From positions 62,001 through 126,000 of the forward strand of contig NZ_CANMDS010000001.1 in assembly GCF_947496725.1 (NCBI RefSeq): DNA of 64,000 nucleotides, read 5' to 3'. Source of the DNA: an uncultured Dokdonia sp. GTDB taxonomy: Bacteria > Bacteroidota > Bacteroidia > Flavobacteriales > Flavobacteriaceae. The notes beneath the pieces were generated by a model. The model searched no databases and had not been told where the DNA came from. It saw nothing but the letters and a program-made list of their open reading frames with translations. Positions 34,035 through 41,400 of this stretch are shown piece by piece; positions within the stretch are counted from its first letter, which is position 1; each line of letters starts with the position of its first letter. A program made the position numbers and the translations under genes.

Positions 34035-34595
34035 ATGAAAAACTTTAGAAATTACACACTTATCGCCCTTACTGCCATTAGCCTTGCAGCTTGTTCTAGT
34101 GATGATGATGGAGATATTCCAGAAATAATCAATGAAGAAGAGGTAATAACAACCTTAAATCTTACACTACAGTCTGGCGCAGAAACGATTGTTCTTACAT
34201 CACAAGATCTTGATGGAGATGGTCCTAACGCACCTACAATTACAGTCTCTGGCAACTTAGATGTAAGCACTGTTTATAACGGTACTGTAGAGTTTCTTAA
34301 CGAAACAGAAAGCCCAGCAGAAGATATTACCGAAGAGGTAGAAGAAGAGGCAGATGAGCACCAAGTATTTTATACTCCAAGTGCAGGAGTAGATGCAGCG
34401 ATTGCATACGGTAACTTTGATAGTGATAATAACCCACTTGGTACTGTGGTAACACTTACTACCGGAGCAACTGCTGGTACAGGTACACTTACAGTTACCC
34501 TACGTCACGAGCCTACTAAGCCTAACGATGGAACGTTAAGTGATGCTGGTGGAGAAACAGATATTCAAGTTACTTTTCCTGTTACTGTTGAGTAA
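34035..34595 (+). CDS. Exported acidic lipoprotein next to the TonB receptor
   Basis: A 186-residue lipoprotein; ATG at 34035 gives MKNFRNYTLIALTAISLAAC, with the lipid-bearing Cys in LAACSS and acidic DDDGDIPE following, the flavobacterial export-to-surface pattern. The mature part is rich in Thr, Val and Asp, with SQDLDGDGPNAPTITVSG and an acidic segment EDITEEVEEEADEHQV, possibly a metal-binding one. The longer frame from 33966 crosses the repeat palindrome and lacks the lipobox at the N-terminus. Relatives are sometimes named type 1 periplasmic binding fold protein, though the sequence is too short for that. It probably works with the TonB receptor 37 bases upstream. Confidence 0.78.
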   Translation: MKNFRNYTLIALTAISLAACSSDDDGDIPEIINEEEVITTLNLTLQSGAETIVLTSQDLDGDGPNAPTITVSGNLDVSTVYNGTVEFLNETESPAEDITEEVEEEADEHQVFYTPSAGVDAAIAYGNFDSDNNPLGTVVTLTTGATAGTGTLTVTLRHEPTKPNDGTLSDAGGETDIQVTFPVTVE

Positions 34596-34620
34596 TGTAA
34601 AGTAAGTATACTTTTAATAA

Positions 34621-34655
34621 TAAAAGGGATAGCGCTAGTGCGCTATCCCTTTTAT
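34621..34655. terminator. Bidirectional hairpin terminator
   Basis: AAAAGGGATAGCGC pairs with GCGCTATCCCTTTT around TAGT; it lies between the lipoprotein and the convergent nnrD/E gene. Confidence 0.92.
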
Positions 34656-34673
34656 TATTTTATGATGTATGTC

Positions 34674-36224
34674 CTACTGTTGTGGTGGTGCCTGTGCTCC
34701 TTCTTGTTCTGGTTTTTCAAAAAGACTCATTACTGCTCTTCCTAAAAACTCTGTCACATCACCTGCTATCAGACCTTCTATTCCATATTGATTTACAGCA
34801 ACATCTGCTGCTAGACCGTGAAAGTATACTCCCATCATCGCTGCCTCCATAGGGTGGTATCCTTGTGCTAGATGCCCTGTAATAACTCCTGTAAGCACAT
34901 CTCCTGTTCCTGCTGTAGATAGACCTGGATTACCTGTAGTGTTAATATAAAGCTGCATATCATACACTGTGATCGTATGTGCTCCTTTAATAACTATGAT
35001 AACATTGTGATTTTTTGCAAACTTTGCTGTTTTCTCTAGCTTATCAAAATCATCATCCCACTTCCCTACTAGTCTTTCTAACTCTCCTGGATGAGGTGTA
35101 AAAATTGATAATGGTGGTACCTGCTTCATAAGTGCAGGTCGTTTTGCTATTATATTTATAGCATCTGCATCAATAACTAAGGGTGCTTTTTGTGATTTTA
35201 AGAACGACTCCATTGCAGCAACAGTTTTCTCATCTGTTCCCATACCTGGGCCTATAGCAATAGCATTTGCCTCTGTCTGAAAATCTATTTCTTCAAAAAC
35301 TTTTCCATTAAAATTATCTGTCTCTACCATTACTTCTGGAAGTGCAGTTTGTAATATAGGCACTCCTATTTGTGGTATATAAGCCGTTACAAGGCCACTT
35401 CCCGCTCTTAACGCTGCCTTACTGGCAAGCTGTACTGCCCCCATTTTACCAAAACTTCCACCTATAATTAAACTATGCCCAAACATTCCTTTATGAGTAT
35501 ACTGCGAGCGACCTTTATACATTTGCTGTATTTCAGGTTTACTTATAAGCTTCACATCTGTAGGTGTGGTTGCTAGATACTCTGGGTCTAGACCTATATC
35601 AATAGTATCCCACATATTTATATACTTCCCTGTTTCTGGTAAAAAGAAAGCAAGCTTAGGAGACATAAAACTTAGTACAAAGGTAGAGTGCACAACAATA
35701 TCATCCTTATCGAGACCTCTATCTCCATACATACCAGATGGTATATCTATAGATAAGGTATAGGCTTTAGACTCATTAATTTTTACAAAGAGTGCTTTTA
35801 CCCAATCTTCTGGACATCTATTGAGTCCTATTCCAAAAATTCCATCTACCACAATATCTTGCGGACTTATCTCTGGGAAGTTTTCTACTCCCTTAATAAT
35901 TTCTGGCCATTTTTTTACCTCATTTTTAAGAGCCTCATATGCCTTTAAAAAATCTGTAGATCGTTTATCACTACAATCTACTATGTACGTATCTACGTTA
36001 TAGCCATTTTTAAGTAGCAACCTTGCTATAACTAAGGCATCTCCTCCATTATTACCTATACCACAAAAGACTTTTATAGGTACTGGTTGTCCTTGCAATC
36101 GTTTATGCATCCACTCATATACGTAACCGCCTGCACGTTCCATTAGGTTATAAGAAGGAATTCCCTCCTTCTCTATCGTTGCCTTATCTGCTTCATATAT
36201 TTGCTTAGGACTAAAAATCTTCAT
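34674..36224 (-). CDS. nnr: Bifunctional NAD(P)H-hydrate repair enzyme (epimerase and dehydratase)
   Basis: A 516-residue two-domain repair enzyme for damaged NAD(P)H hydrates. The N-terminal YjeF_N epimerase domain (1-220) has GIGNNGGDALVIARLLL near 60-76 and DGIFGIG near 134. The C-terminal ribokinase-like dehydratase domain has GGSFGKMGAVQLASKA near 250, IGPGMGTDEKTV near 318, TPHPGELERLVG near 377 and the GTGDVLTGVITGHLAQG motif near 437-453. Normal length for the fused form. A 419-base gap separates it from the divergent thr leader. Housekeeping function. Confidence 0.93.
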   Translation of the reverse strand: MKIFSPKQIYEADKATIEKEGIPSYNLMERAGGYVYEWMHKRLQGQPVPIKVFCGIGNNGGDALVIARLLLKNGYNVDTYIVDCSDKRSTDFLKAYEALKNEVKKWPEIIKGVENFPEISPQDIVVDGIFGIGLNRCPEDWVKALFVKINESKAYTLSIDIPSGMYGDRGLDKDDIVVHSTFVLSFMSPKLAFFLPETGKYINMWDTIDIGLDPEYLATTPTDVKLISKPEIQQMYKGRSQYTHKGMFGHSLIIGGSFGKMGAVQLASKAALRAGSGLVTAYIPQIGVPILQTALPEVMVETDNFNGKVFEEIDFQTEANAIAIGPGMGTDEKTVAAMESFLKSQKAPLVIDADAINIIAKRPALMKQVPPLSIFTPHPGELERLVGKWDDDFDKLEKTAKFAKNHNVIIVIKGAHTITVYDMQLYINTTGNPGLSTAGTGDVLTGVITGHLAQGYHPMEAAMMGVYFHGLAADVAVNQYGIEGLIAGDVTEFLGRAVMSLFEKPEQEGAQAPPQQ

Positions 36225-36458
36225 AAGTATAGGTGTTAGTGAGTTTCTTTACTCACAATCATTAATATTAACAAGTCTATTATTGAAACAATGACAAGAT
36301 GCTTAATCTATCACTAAATAGTTGTAAAAATCCTTTAGAAATTATCACATCTATAATAAAGTAGAGATAGCTTATGGTTATTTATGATATCCGTAAAACT
36401 AATATCGCATCATTGCTCGTTTAGGTAAAAGTAATACATTTACTTCATCACAAACAAG
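36225..36458. other. Divergent intergenic region holding the thr promoter
   Basis: AT-rich region between divergent nnrD/E and the threonine leader. Near its end TTG (36414-36416), 18-base spacer and TACATTTA (36435-36442) resemble a promoter, with one mismatch in the -7 box. I see no gene or repeat in the rest. Confidence 0.4.
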
Positions 36459-36536
36459 ATGAACGAAGCACAAAACATAGCTACTTTTTACACTACCATT
36501 ATTACTAATGGTACTATTACCCCTATGGGGTATTAA
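36459..36536 (+). CDS. thrL: Threonine leader peptide (thrL-like), 25 residues
   Basis: A 25-codon frame, ATG at 36459 to TAA at 36534. Residues 7-21 read IATFYTTIITNGTIT: six Thr and four Ile in fifteen positions, against a random expectation of roughly two in total. Starting MNEAQN and ending PMGY, it lies 109 bases upstream of thrA, with the hairpin TACCCC (36518-36523) and GGGGTA (36527-36532) overlapping its last codons. This is the design of the enterobacterial thr leader, where ribosome stalling at Thr/Ile codons controls transcription. Regulation by this peptide is inference; the sequence pattern is direct. Confidence 0.75.
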   Translation: MNEAQNIATFYTTIITNGTITPMGY

Positions 36537-36580
36537 TCTATATATCGTTTATCATATATTCCAGTTTCTTGGAATACTCT
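36510..36580 (+). promoter_or_regulatory. Alternative hairpins in the thr leader
   Basis: GGTA-ctat-TACC (36510-36521) and TACCCC-tat-GGGGTA (36518-36532) overlap and exclude each other; TATTCCA (36557-36563) pairs with TGGAATA (36570-36576). This gives a switchable structure around the leader stop codon. No U-run follows the stems, so an intrinsic terminator is not evident. Confidence 0.45.
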
Positions 36581-36645
36581 TCACACACACAATTTAATAG
36601 TAATCATCACTCTTTAGCCTTATAAGGAGGACAAAGCATTTACAT

Positions 36646-39081
36646 ATGCGTGTATTAAAATTTGGAGGCACTTCTGTAGGAAGTGTAGAAAACATAGAAA
36701 AAACAATTGCCATCGTGGCAAACCAGGCAGCTACAAGTCCTGTTGCTGTAGTGGTATCTGCCCTAGGTGGTGTTACAGACTTGCTACTTAAAGCCGGAGC
36801 ACTAGCAGCGAGAAAAGAAGAGAGCTATAAAGATATTTTTAAAGAAATCTCTCAAAAGCATTTGTCATTTACTGAGATGCTTACTGGTGGTAACCAAGAG
36901 GCTCTCAAAGCGATTACTTTACAAATGTCACACCTAGAGGACTTACTTAAAGGTATCTATCTCATAAATGAACTCTCTCCAAAAACCTTAGATAAACTAG
37001 CCGCTTATGGCGAACTTACAAGTAGCTACATCATAGCCGCTGCGTTTGAGCATAAAAGTATAGAGGCAAATCTCAAAGATAGCAGAGAGCTTATTATAAC
37101 AGATGCAAACCACACAAAGGCGAGTGTGCTTTATGAGGTTACAAACCAAAACATCACTACTCATTTTGCAGAAAAGAAAGCACAAATCACTGTTCTAGGC
37201 GGATTTATCGCACGTACAGAGGCAGGTGACACAAGCACACTAGGTCGTGGAGGATCAGACTTTACTGCAGCAATTATAGCAGCAGCCCTAGATGTAGAGC
37301 AACTAGAAATCTGGACAGATGTAAGCGGTATGTTTTCGGCAAATCCAAAGCTGGTAAAACAGGCAAAACCCATACAAGAAATCTCGTACCACGAGGCTAT
37401 GGAGTTATCACATTTTGGGGCAAAAGTACTCTACCCTCCTACTATTGTACCCGTATTGAGTAAAAACATACCTATCTATATTAAAAATACAATGGCTCCA
37501 GAAGAGCCCGGTACACGTATAGGTAATCAAGACATCGCACACCACAACCCGATTAAAGGAATATCACACATAAGTGATGTAGCTTTATTAACTCTTGAGG
37601 GAGCAGGTATGGTAGGAATATCTGGTATCTCAAAACGTCTGTTTGAGGTACTATCGCAACAGCAAGTTAATATCATACTCATCACTCAAGCTTCTAGTGA
37701 GCACAGTATCTGTATAGGTGTGATGGAGGCAGATGCCTTACGTGCAAAAACAGCGATAGAAACAGAGTTTGCTTACGAACTATCTTTGCATAAAATTGAC
37801 CCGGTAATTGTTGAGACGTCTCTAGCAATTATCGCGCTTGTGGGTGAATCTATGAAAAGTCATCAAGGCATCTCAGGAAAAATGTTTTCTACCCTAGGTA
37901 GAAACAACGTAAACATACGCGCCATTGCACAAGGAGCAAGTGAGAAAAACATCTCTGCCGTAATTGCCGAGAAAGATGTAAAAAAAGCCTTAAACAGTTT
38001 GCACGAAGTGTTTTTTGAAGGTAACCGTAAGCAAATAAACCTATTTATAACGGGTGTAGGTAACGTAGGTGCAAAGCTTCTTGAGCAAATTAACAATCAA
38101 AAGCAATACCTTAAAGAGCACCTCAACCTCAACATAAGAGTGCTAGGACTTTCTAACAGTCGCAAGATGCTCGTATCGCAAGATCCTATAGATCTCAATA
38201 ACTGGGAAGCACAACTAGATGGAGGAGAAAAAGCAGATATTTTACACTTTCGCGAAAGCGTAATAAACCTCAACCAGCGCAACTCAGTTTTTGTAGACAT
38301 CACCGCAAATGAACCTGTGGCAATGGCATATGAGGAATACTTAAGAAATAGCATTGCCGTGGTTGCTTGTAACAAAATAGCCGCCGCAGGTAAGCAAGAG
38401 TATTATGCAAATCTCAAAAGACTTAGCCGCAAGTACAACGCTCCATTTAAGTTTGAGACTAATGTGGGCGCAGGACTGCCTATAATAGACACCTTACAAA
38501 ACCTTATTGCCTCTGGTGATAGAATTACTAAGGTGCAGGCTGTACTCTCGGGAAGCTTAAACTTTGTTTTTAACAACTTTAAAAGTGGTGGTAGCTTTTA
38601 TGATGTGGTACAACAAGCCAAAGAAGAAGGTTATACAGAGCCAGACCCACGTATAGATTTAAGCGGTGTAGATGTAGCACGTAAAATTCTTATACTAGCT
38701 AGAGAAAGCGGTCTTGAGCTAGAGCTAGAAGATATTGTAAACGCACCTTTTTTAACCAAAAACAATCTCGAAAGCACAGACGTTCCTCACTTCTTTGAAA
38801 CACTTAAAGAAGATGCAGCACACTTTGAAAAACTAGTTGCCGATGCTACAGCAGCAGGCAAACGCCTTAAGTATGTAGCCCAGCTAGATAATGGTAAAGC
38901 AAGTGTAGGCTTACAGTCTGTAGGTCCAGACAGTCCATTTTACAACCTCGAGGGGTCAGATAATATTGTACTTTTTTACACAGCACGTTATCCAGAGCAA
39001 CCGCTTATTGTAAAAGGTGCAGGTGCAGGAGGAGATGTTACTGCCAGCGGACTCTTCAGCGATATCATAAGACTTAGATAA
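36646..39081 (+). CDS. thrA: Bifunctional aspartate kinase / homoserine dehydrogenase
   Basis: An 811-residue fused enzyme (E. coli ThrA has 820). The N-terminal aspartate kinase has VLKFGGTSVGSVEN, then TLGRGGSDFTAA near 200 and the two ACT domains (about 310-460). The homoserine dehydrogenase half starts near 465 with NLFITGVGNVGAKLLEQ and contains FETNVGAGLPIIDTL, LSGSLNFVFNNF and GAGGDVTASGLFSDI. A Shine-Dalgarno-like AAGGAGG sits 20 bases before the start, unusual for this genome, but its spacing is too wide to assign with confidence. It is 7 bases upstream of thrB and is preceded by the Thr/Ile-rich leader. Threonine feedback through the ACT domains is usual for the family. Confidence 0.95.
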   Translation: MRVLKFGGTSVGSVENIEKTIAIVANQAATSPVAVVVSALGGVTDLLLKAGALAARKEESYKDIFKEISQKHLSFTEMLTGGNQEALKAITLQMSHLEDLLKGIYLINELSPKTLDKLAAYGELTSSYIIAAAFEHKSIEANLKDSRELIITDANHTKASVLYEVTNQNITTHFAEKKAQITVLGGFIARTEAGDTSTLGRGGSDFTAAIIAAALDVEQLEIWTDVSGMFSANPKLVKQAKPIQEISYHEAMELSHFGAKVLYPPTIVPVLSKNIPIYIKNTMAPEEPGTRIGNQDIAHHNPIKGISHISDVALLTLEGAGMVGISGISKRLFEVLSQQQVNIILITQASSEHSICIGVMEADALRAKTAIETEFAYELSLHKIDPVIVETSLAIIALVGESMKSHQGISGKMFSTLGRNNVNIRAIAQGASEKNISAVIAEKDVKKALNSLHEVFFEGNRKQINLFITGVGNVGAKLLEQINNQKQYLKEHLNLNIRVLGLSNSRKMLVSQDPIDLNNWEAQLDGGEKADILHFRESVINLNQRNSVFVDITANEPVAMAYEEYLRNSIAVVACNKIAAAGKQEYYANLKRLSRKYNAPFKFETNVGAGLPIIDTLQNLIASGDRITKVQAVLSGSLNFVFNNFKSGGSFYDVVQQAKEEGYTEPDPRIDLSGVDVARKILILARESGLELELEDIVNAPFLTKNNLESTDVPHFFETLKEDAAHFEKLVADATAAGKRLKYVAQLDNGKASVGLQSVGPDSPFYNLEGSDNIVLFYTARYPEQPLIVKGAGAGGDVTASGLFSDIIRLR
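38245..38260. repeat. Near-copy of the palindrome inside thrA
   Basis: The core CTTTCGCGAAAG (38247-38258) is intact but the first base of the 14-mer is A, not G. It is read FRES (HFRESVI) in the homoserine dehydrogenase part. Confidence 0.85.
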
Positions 39082-39088
39082 TTTTAAT

Positions 39089-40045
39089 ATGTCTCAACAA
39101 ACACATAAAGAAAGCTCTAAAACTCGTGATGAGGTACGCATTTTTTGCCCCGCAACTGTTGCAAACGTAAACTGCGGTTTTGATTCGCTAGGTTTTGCCC
39201 TTGAGGGCATAGGTGATGAGATGGTGTTTAAAAAAACTATCAGTAAGGGCGTTACTATCACAAAAATTACGGGTGATGATTTACCTATGGAGGCGCATAA
39301 TAATGTAGCCGGCGTGGCAGGTAATGCAATGCTAGAAGCCATACAAGCAGATTTTGGCGTAGCTATAGAAATTCATAAAAAAATACGATGTGGTTCTGGT
39401 ATAGGCAGCAGCAGTGCAAGCGCGGCTGGTGCTGTTTACGGCATTAATCAATTACTTGATGAGCCATTATCTAATCTTGAACTCACTCGCTATGCAATGA
39501 AGGGTGAAGCACTTGCAAGTGGTAATGAACACGCAGATAATGTGGCTCCTTGTATTTATGGAGGTACAACGCTGGTTACCGGCTACTCTCCTCTTAAAAT
39601 TATAGCGCTCCCACCTATGGAAACGGTATACGTAGGTATACTACACCCGCATATAACTATAAAAACCAAAGAAGCAAGGGAGATTTTACCCAAAACGGTA
39701 CCTCTTACAGATGCCATTAAGCAATCGCAACATCTAGCCGGTTTTGTCGCTTCACTATATGAATGGGATAAAGAACTTTTTACAGAGAGTATACAAGATG
39801 TGCTTGTAGAGCCCCACCGCAAGCAATTGATTCCGCATTTTGATGAGATACGCACTATTTCTAAAGAGAACCAATGCATTGCCTTTGGCATATCTGGTAG
39901 TGGGCCTAGTATGTTTTGTCTCGCTTTCGCGAAAGCGCATATAGACTCATATCTAGCTAAGAGTGTAGCCTTGTATCAAGAAAACAGTCTCCAAGTAGAC
40001 AGCTACTCCAGCCGAATTTCTGGCACGGGTTGCCATATCATATAA
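39089..40045 (+). CDS. thrB: Homoserine kinase
   Basis: A 318-residue GHMP kinase that phosphorylates homoserine before threonine synthase. RIFCPATVANVNCGFDSLGF is the N-terminal family motif, IRCGSGIGSSSASAAGAVYG the ATP-binding loop (near 101-120) and ISGSGPSMFCLAFAKA the third motif, where the repeat palindrome codes for AFAKA. It starts 7 bases after thrA. The usual third gene, thrC, is not found next to it: a terminator and a convergent amidohydrolase follow. Confidence 0.95.
   Translation: MSQQTHKESSKTRDEVRIFCPATVANVNCGFDSLGFALEGIGDEMVFKKTISKGVTITKITGDDLPMEAHNNVAGVAGNAMLEAIQADFGVAIEIHKKIRCGSGIGSSSASAAGAVYGINQLLDEPLSNLELTRYAMKGEALASGNEHADNVAPCIYGGTTLVTGYSPLKIIALPPMETVYVGILHPHITIKTKEAREILPKTVPLTDAIKQSQHLAGFVASLYEWDKELFTESIQDVLVEPHRKQLIPHFDEIRTISKENQCIAFGISGSGPSMFCLAFAKAHIDSYLAKSVALYQENSLQVDSYSSRISGTGCHII
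39923..39936. repeat. GCTTTCGCGAAAGC palindrome inside thrB
   Basis: Perfect copy read as AFAKA (LAFAKAHI), just after the SGSGPS motif. Confidence 0.95.
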
Positions 40046-40052
40046 TACAATA

Positions 40053-40083
40053 AAAAATGCCGAGCAATTGCCCGGCATTTTTC
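40053..40083. terminator. Hairpin terminator between thrB and the amidohydrolases
   Basis: AAAAATGCCG pairs with CGGCATTTTT around a GC-AATT-GC interior, with A/T runs on both sides. Confidence 0.9.
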
Positions 40084-40109
40084 TTTGGTTGGATTGTGAA
40101 GGTAATTAA

Positions 40110-41399
40110 TTATTCATTCTGACCATACTTCTCTGCATATCGCTTTGCAAGCTTAGTCTGGTGTGATTCTAAACTAATATCACGACCTTGTATAAAGGCT
40201 CTAGATAGATTGTTACCTCTCATATCTAACGCATTGCCATCACTTATAAAAAGTGTCGCATCTTTACCAGGCGCTAGCGTACCAGTTGTAGAAGCTATCC
40301 CCATAATCTTAGCAGGATTTAAAGTTATCATTTTAAGCGCGTCTTCATCGCTTAACCCAAATTGTGTTACTTGACCTGCATAAAATGGCAGGTTACGCAC
40401 TTGCCAGTACTCTGCATCATAGCCTAAGGCTACAGTGACACCTGCATCTGTAAGTAACTTTGGTAATTTATAAGGTAGGTCATAATCGTGATCTTCCATA
40501 GATGGTAGTCCTTGTACACGTTGTAGTATCACAGGTATGTTTGCCTTAGCTAGTTCTTCTGCTACTTTATAAGATTGATATCCTCCTACAAGCACTACAT
40601 TAGTAAGTTGCATCTCTTTGGCAAATGCTATCACATCAAGAATTTGCTTTTGGTCATTTGCACTTATATATACTTTTTGAGTACCGTTAAAGACATTCTT
40701 CATCGCATCAAAAGGTAAGTTTTTAGTTCCCTTAGCTTTACTGTAAGCTCTTGAGTTGTTAAAAAACACTTTAATCTTATTTATATCCTCTTTATACGAC
40801 TTGTTAGGCTTATAACCAGGCTCCTCACCTAGCCACCATCTACCGCGACGCATTGTACGAGGCCAGTCCATAAAGATACCTTCATCTGTTTTATAAGCTG
40901 CATCTTCCCAGTTCCAAGCATCTAGCTGCACTACAGAAGAGGCTCCAGAGATGGTTCCTCCTACAGGTCTAATTTGTGCCATAAGCACTCCGTTAGGACG
41001 CATAGACTCTACAACCTTAGACTCTGCATTATAAGCAATGATACCACGTACGTGTGGGATCATCTCTCCTATCTCATCATCATCATTAGATTGTCTTACT
41101 GCGCCTACCTCTACAAGGCCTAGCGTTGTATTTGTTGCTATAAAACCTGGGTATACGTGTTTACCTGTGGCATTTATCACTGTTCCCTTTGTGGCGCTAC
41201 CACCACTTTGAATTGTAGATATTTTACCATTTTCAAAAACGATAGTGGCATTATCTATTACGGTCCCATCACCTACGTGCGCTGTAGCTCCCGTTATTGT
41301 ATAAGCAGTTGCTTGAGCTGGTGCAGGTGTTTGTTGTGCATTTGTTGTTGCTCCTAAAAGGAAAACAACGGCTACTAGTAATTGTTGTAGTGTTTTCAT
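40110..41399 (-). CDS. Amidohydrolase-like exported protein lacking the metal-binding HxH
   Basis: A 429-residue exported protein. ATG at 41399 begins the signal peptide (MKTLQQLLVAVVFLLGATTNAQ); the longer frame from 41426 overlaps the previous gene's stop. The TIM-barrel amidohydrolase fold is evident from YTITGATAHVGDG, KHVYPGFIATNTTLGL, VTVALGYDAEYW and LKMITLNPAKIMGI with LAPGKDATL at the C-terminus. The HxH metal motif expected after YPGFI is ATNTT, so the typical active site is missing. It probably pairs with the larger protein directly upstream, 1 base away. Function not known. Confidence 0.8.
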   Translation of the reverse strand: MKTLQQLLVAVVFLLGATTNAQQTPAPAQATAYTITGATAHVGDGTVIDNATIVFENGKISTIQSGGSATKGTVINATGKHVYPGFIATNTTLGLVEVGAVRQSNDDDEIGEMIPHVRGIIAYNAESKVVESMRPNGVLMAQIRPVGGTISGASSVVQLDAWNWEDAAYKTDEGIFMDWPRTMRRGRWWLGEEPGYKPNKSYKEDINKIKVFFNNSRAYSKAKGTKNLPFDAMKNVFNGTQKVYISANDQKQILDVIAFAKEMQLTNVVLVGGYQSYKVAEELAKANIPVILQRVQGLPSMEDHDYDLPYKLPKLLTDAGVTVALGYDAEYWQVRNLPFYAGQVTQFGLSDEDALKMITLNPAKIMGIASTTGTLAPGKDATLFISDGNALDMRGNNLSRAFIQGRDISLESHQTKLAKRYAEKYGQNE

Positions 41400-41400
41400 C

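Noticed and set aside
36606-36645. A strong Shine-Dalgarno (AAGGAGG) for thrA
   Set aside because: The AAGGAGG lies at 36624-36630, about 15 bases from the ATG, and Bacteroidota rarely use such sites; it also overlaps the small palindrome CCTTATAAGG.
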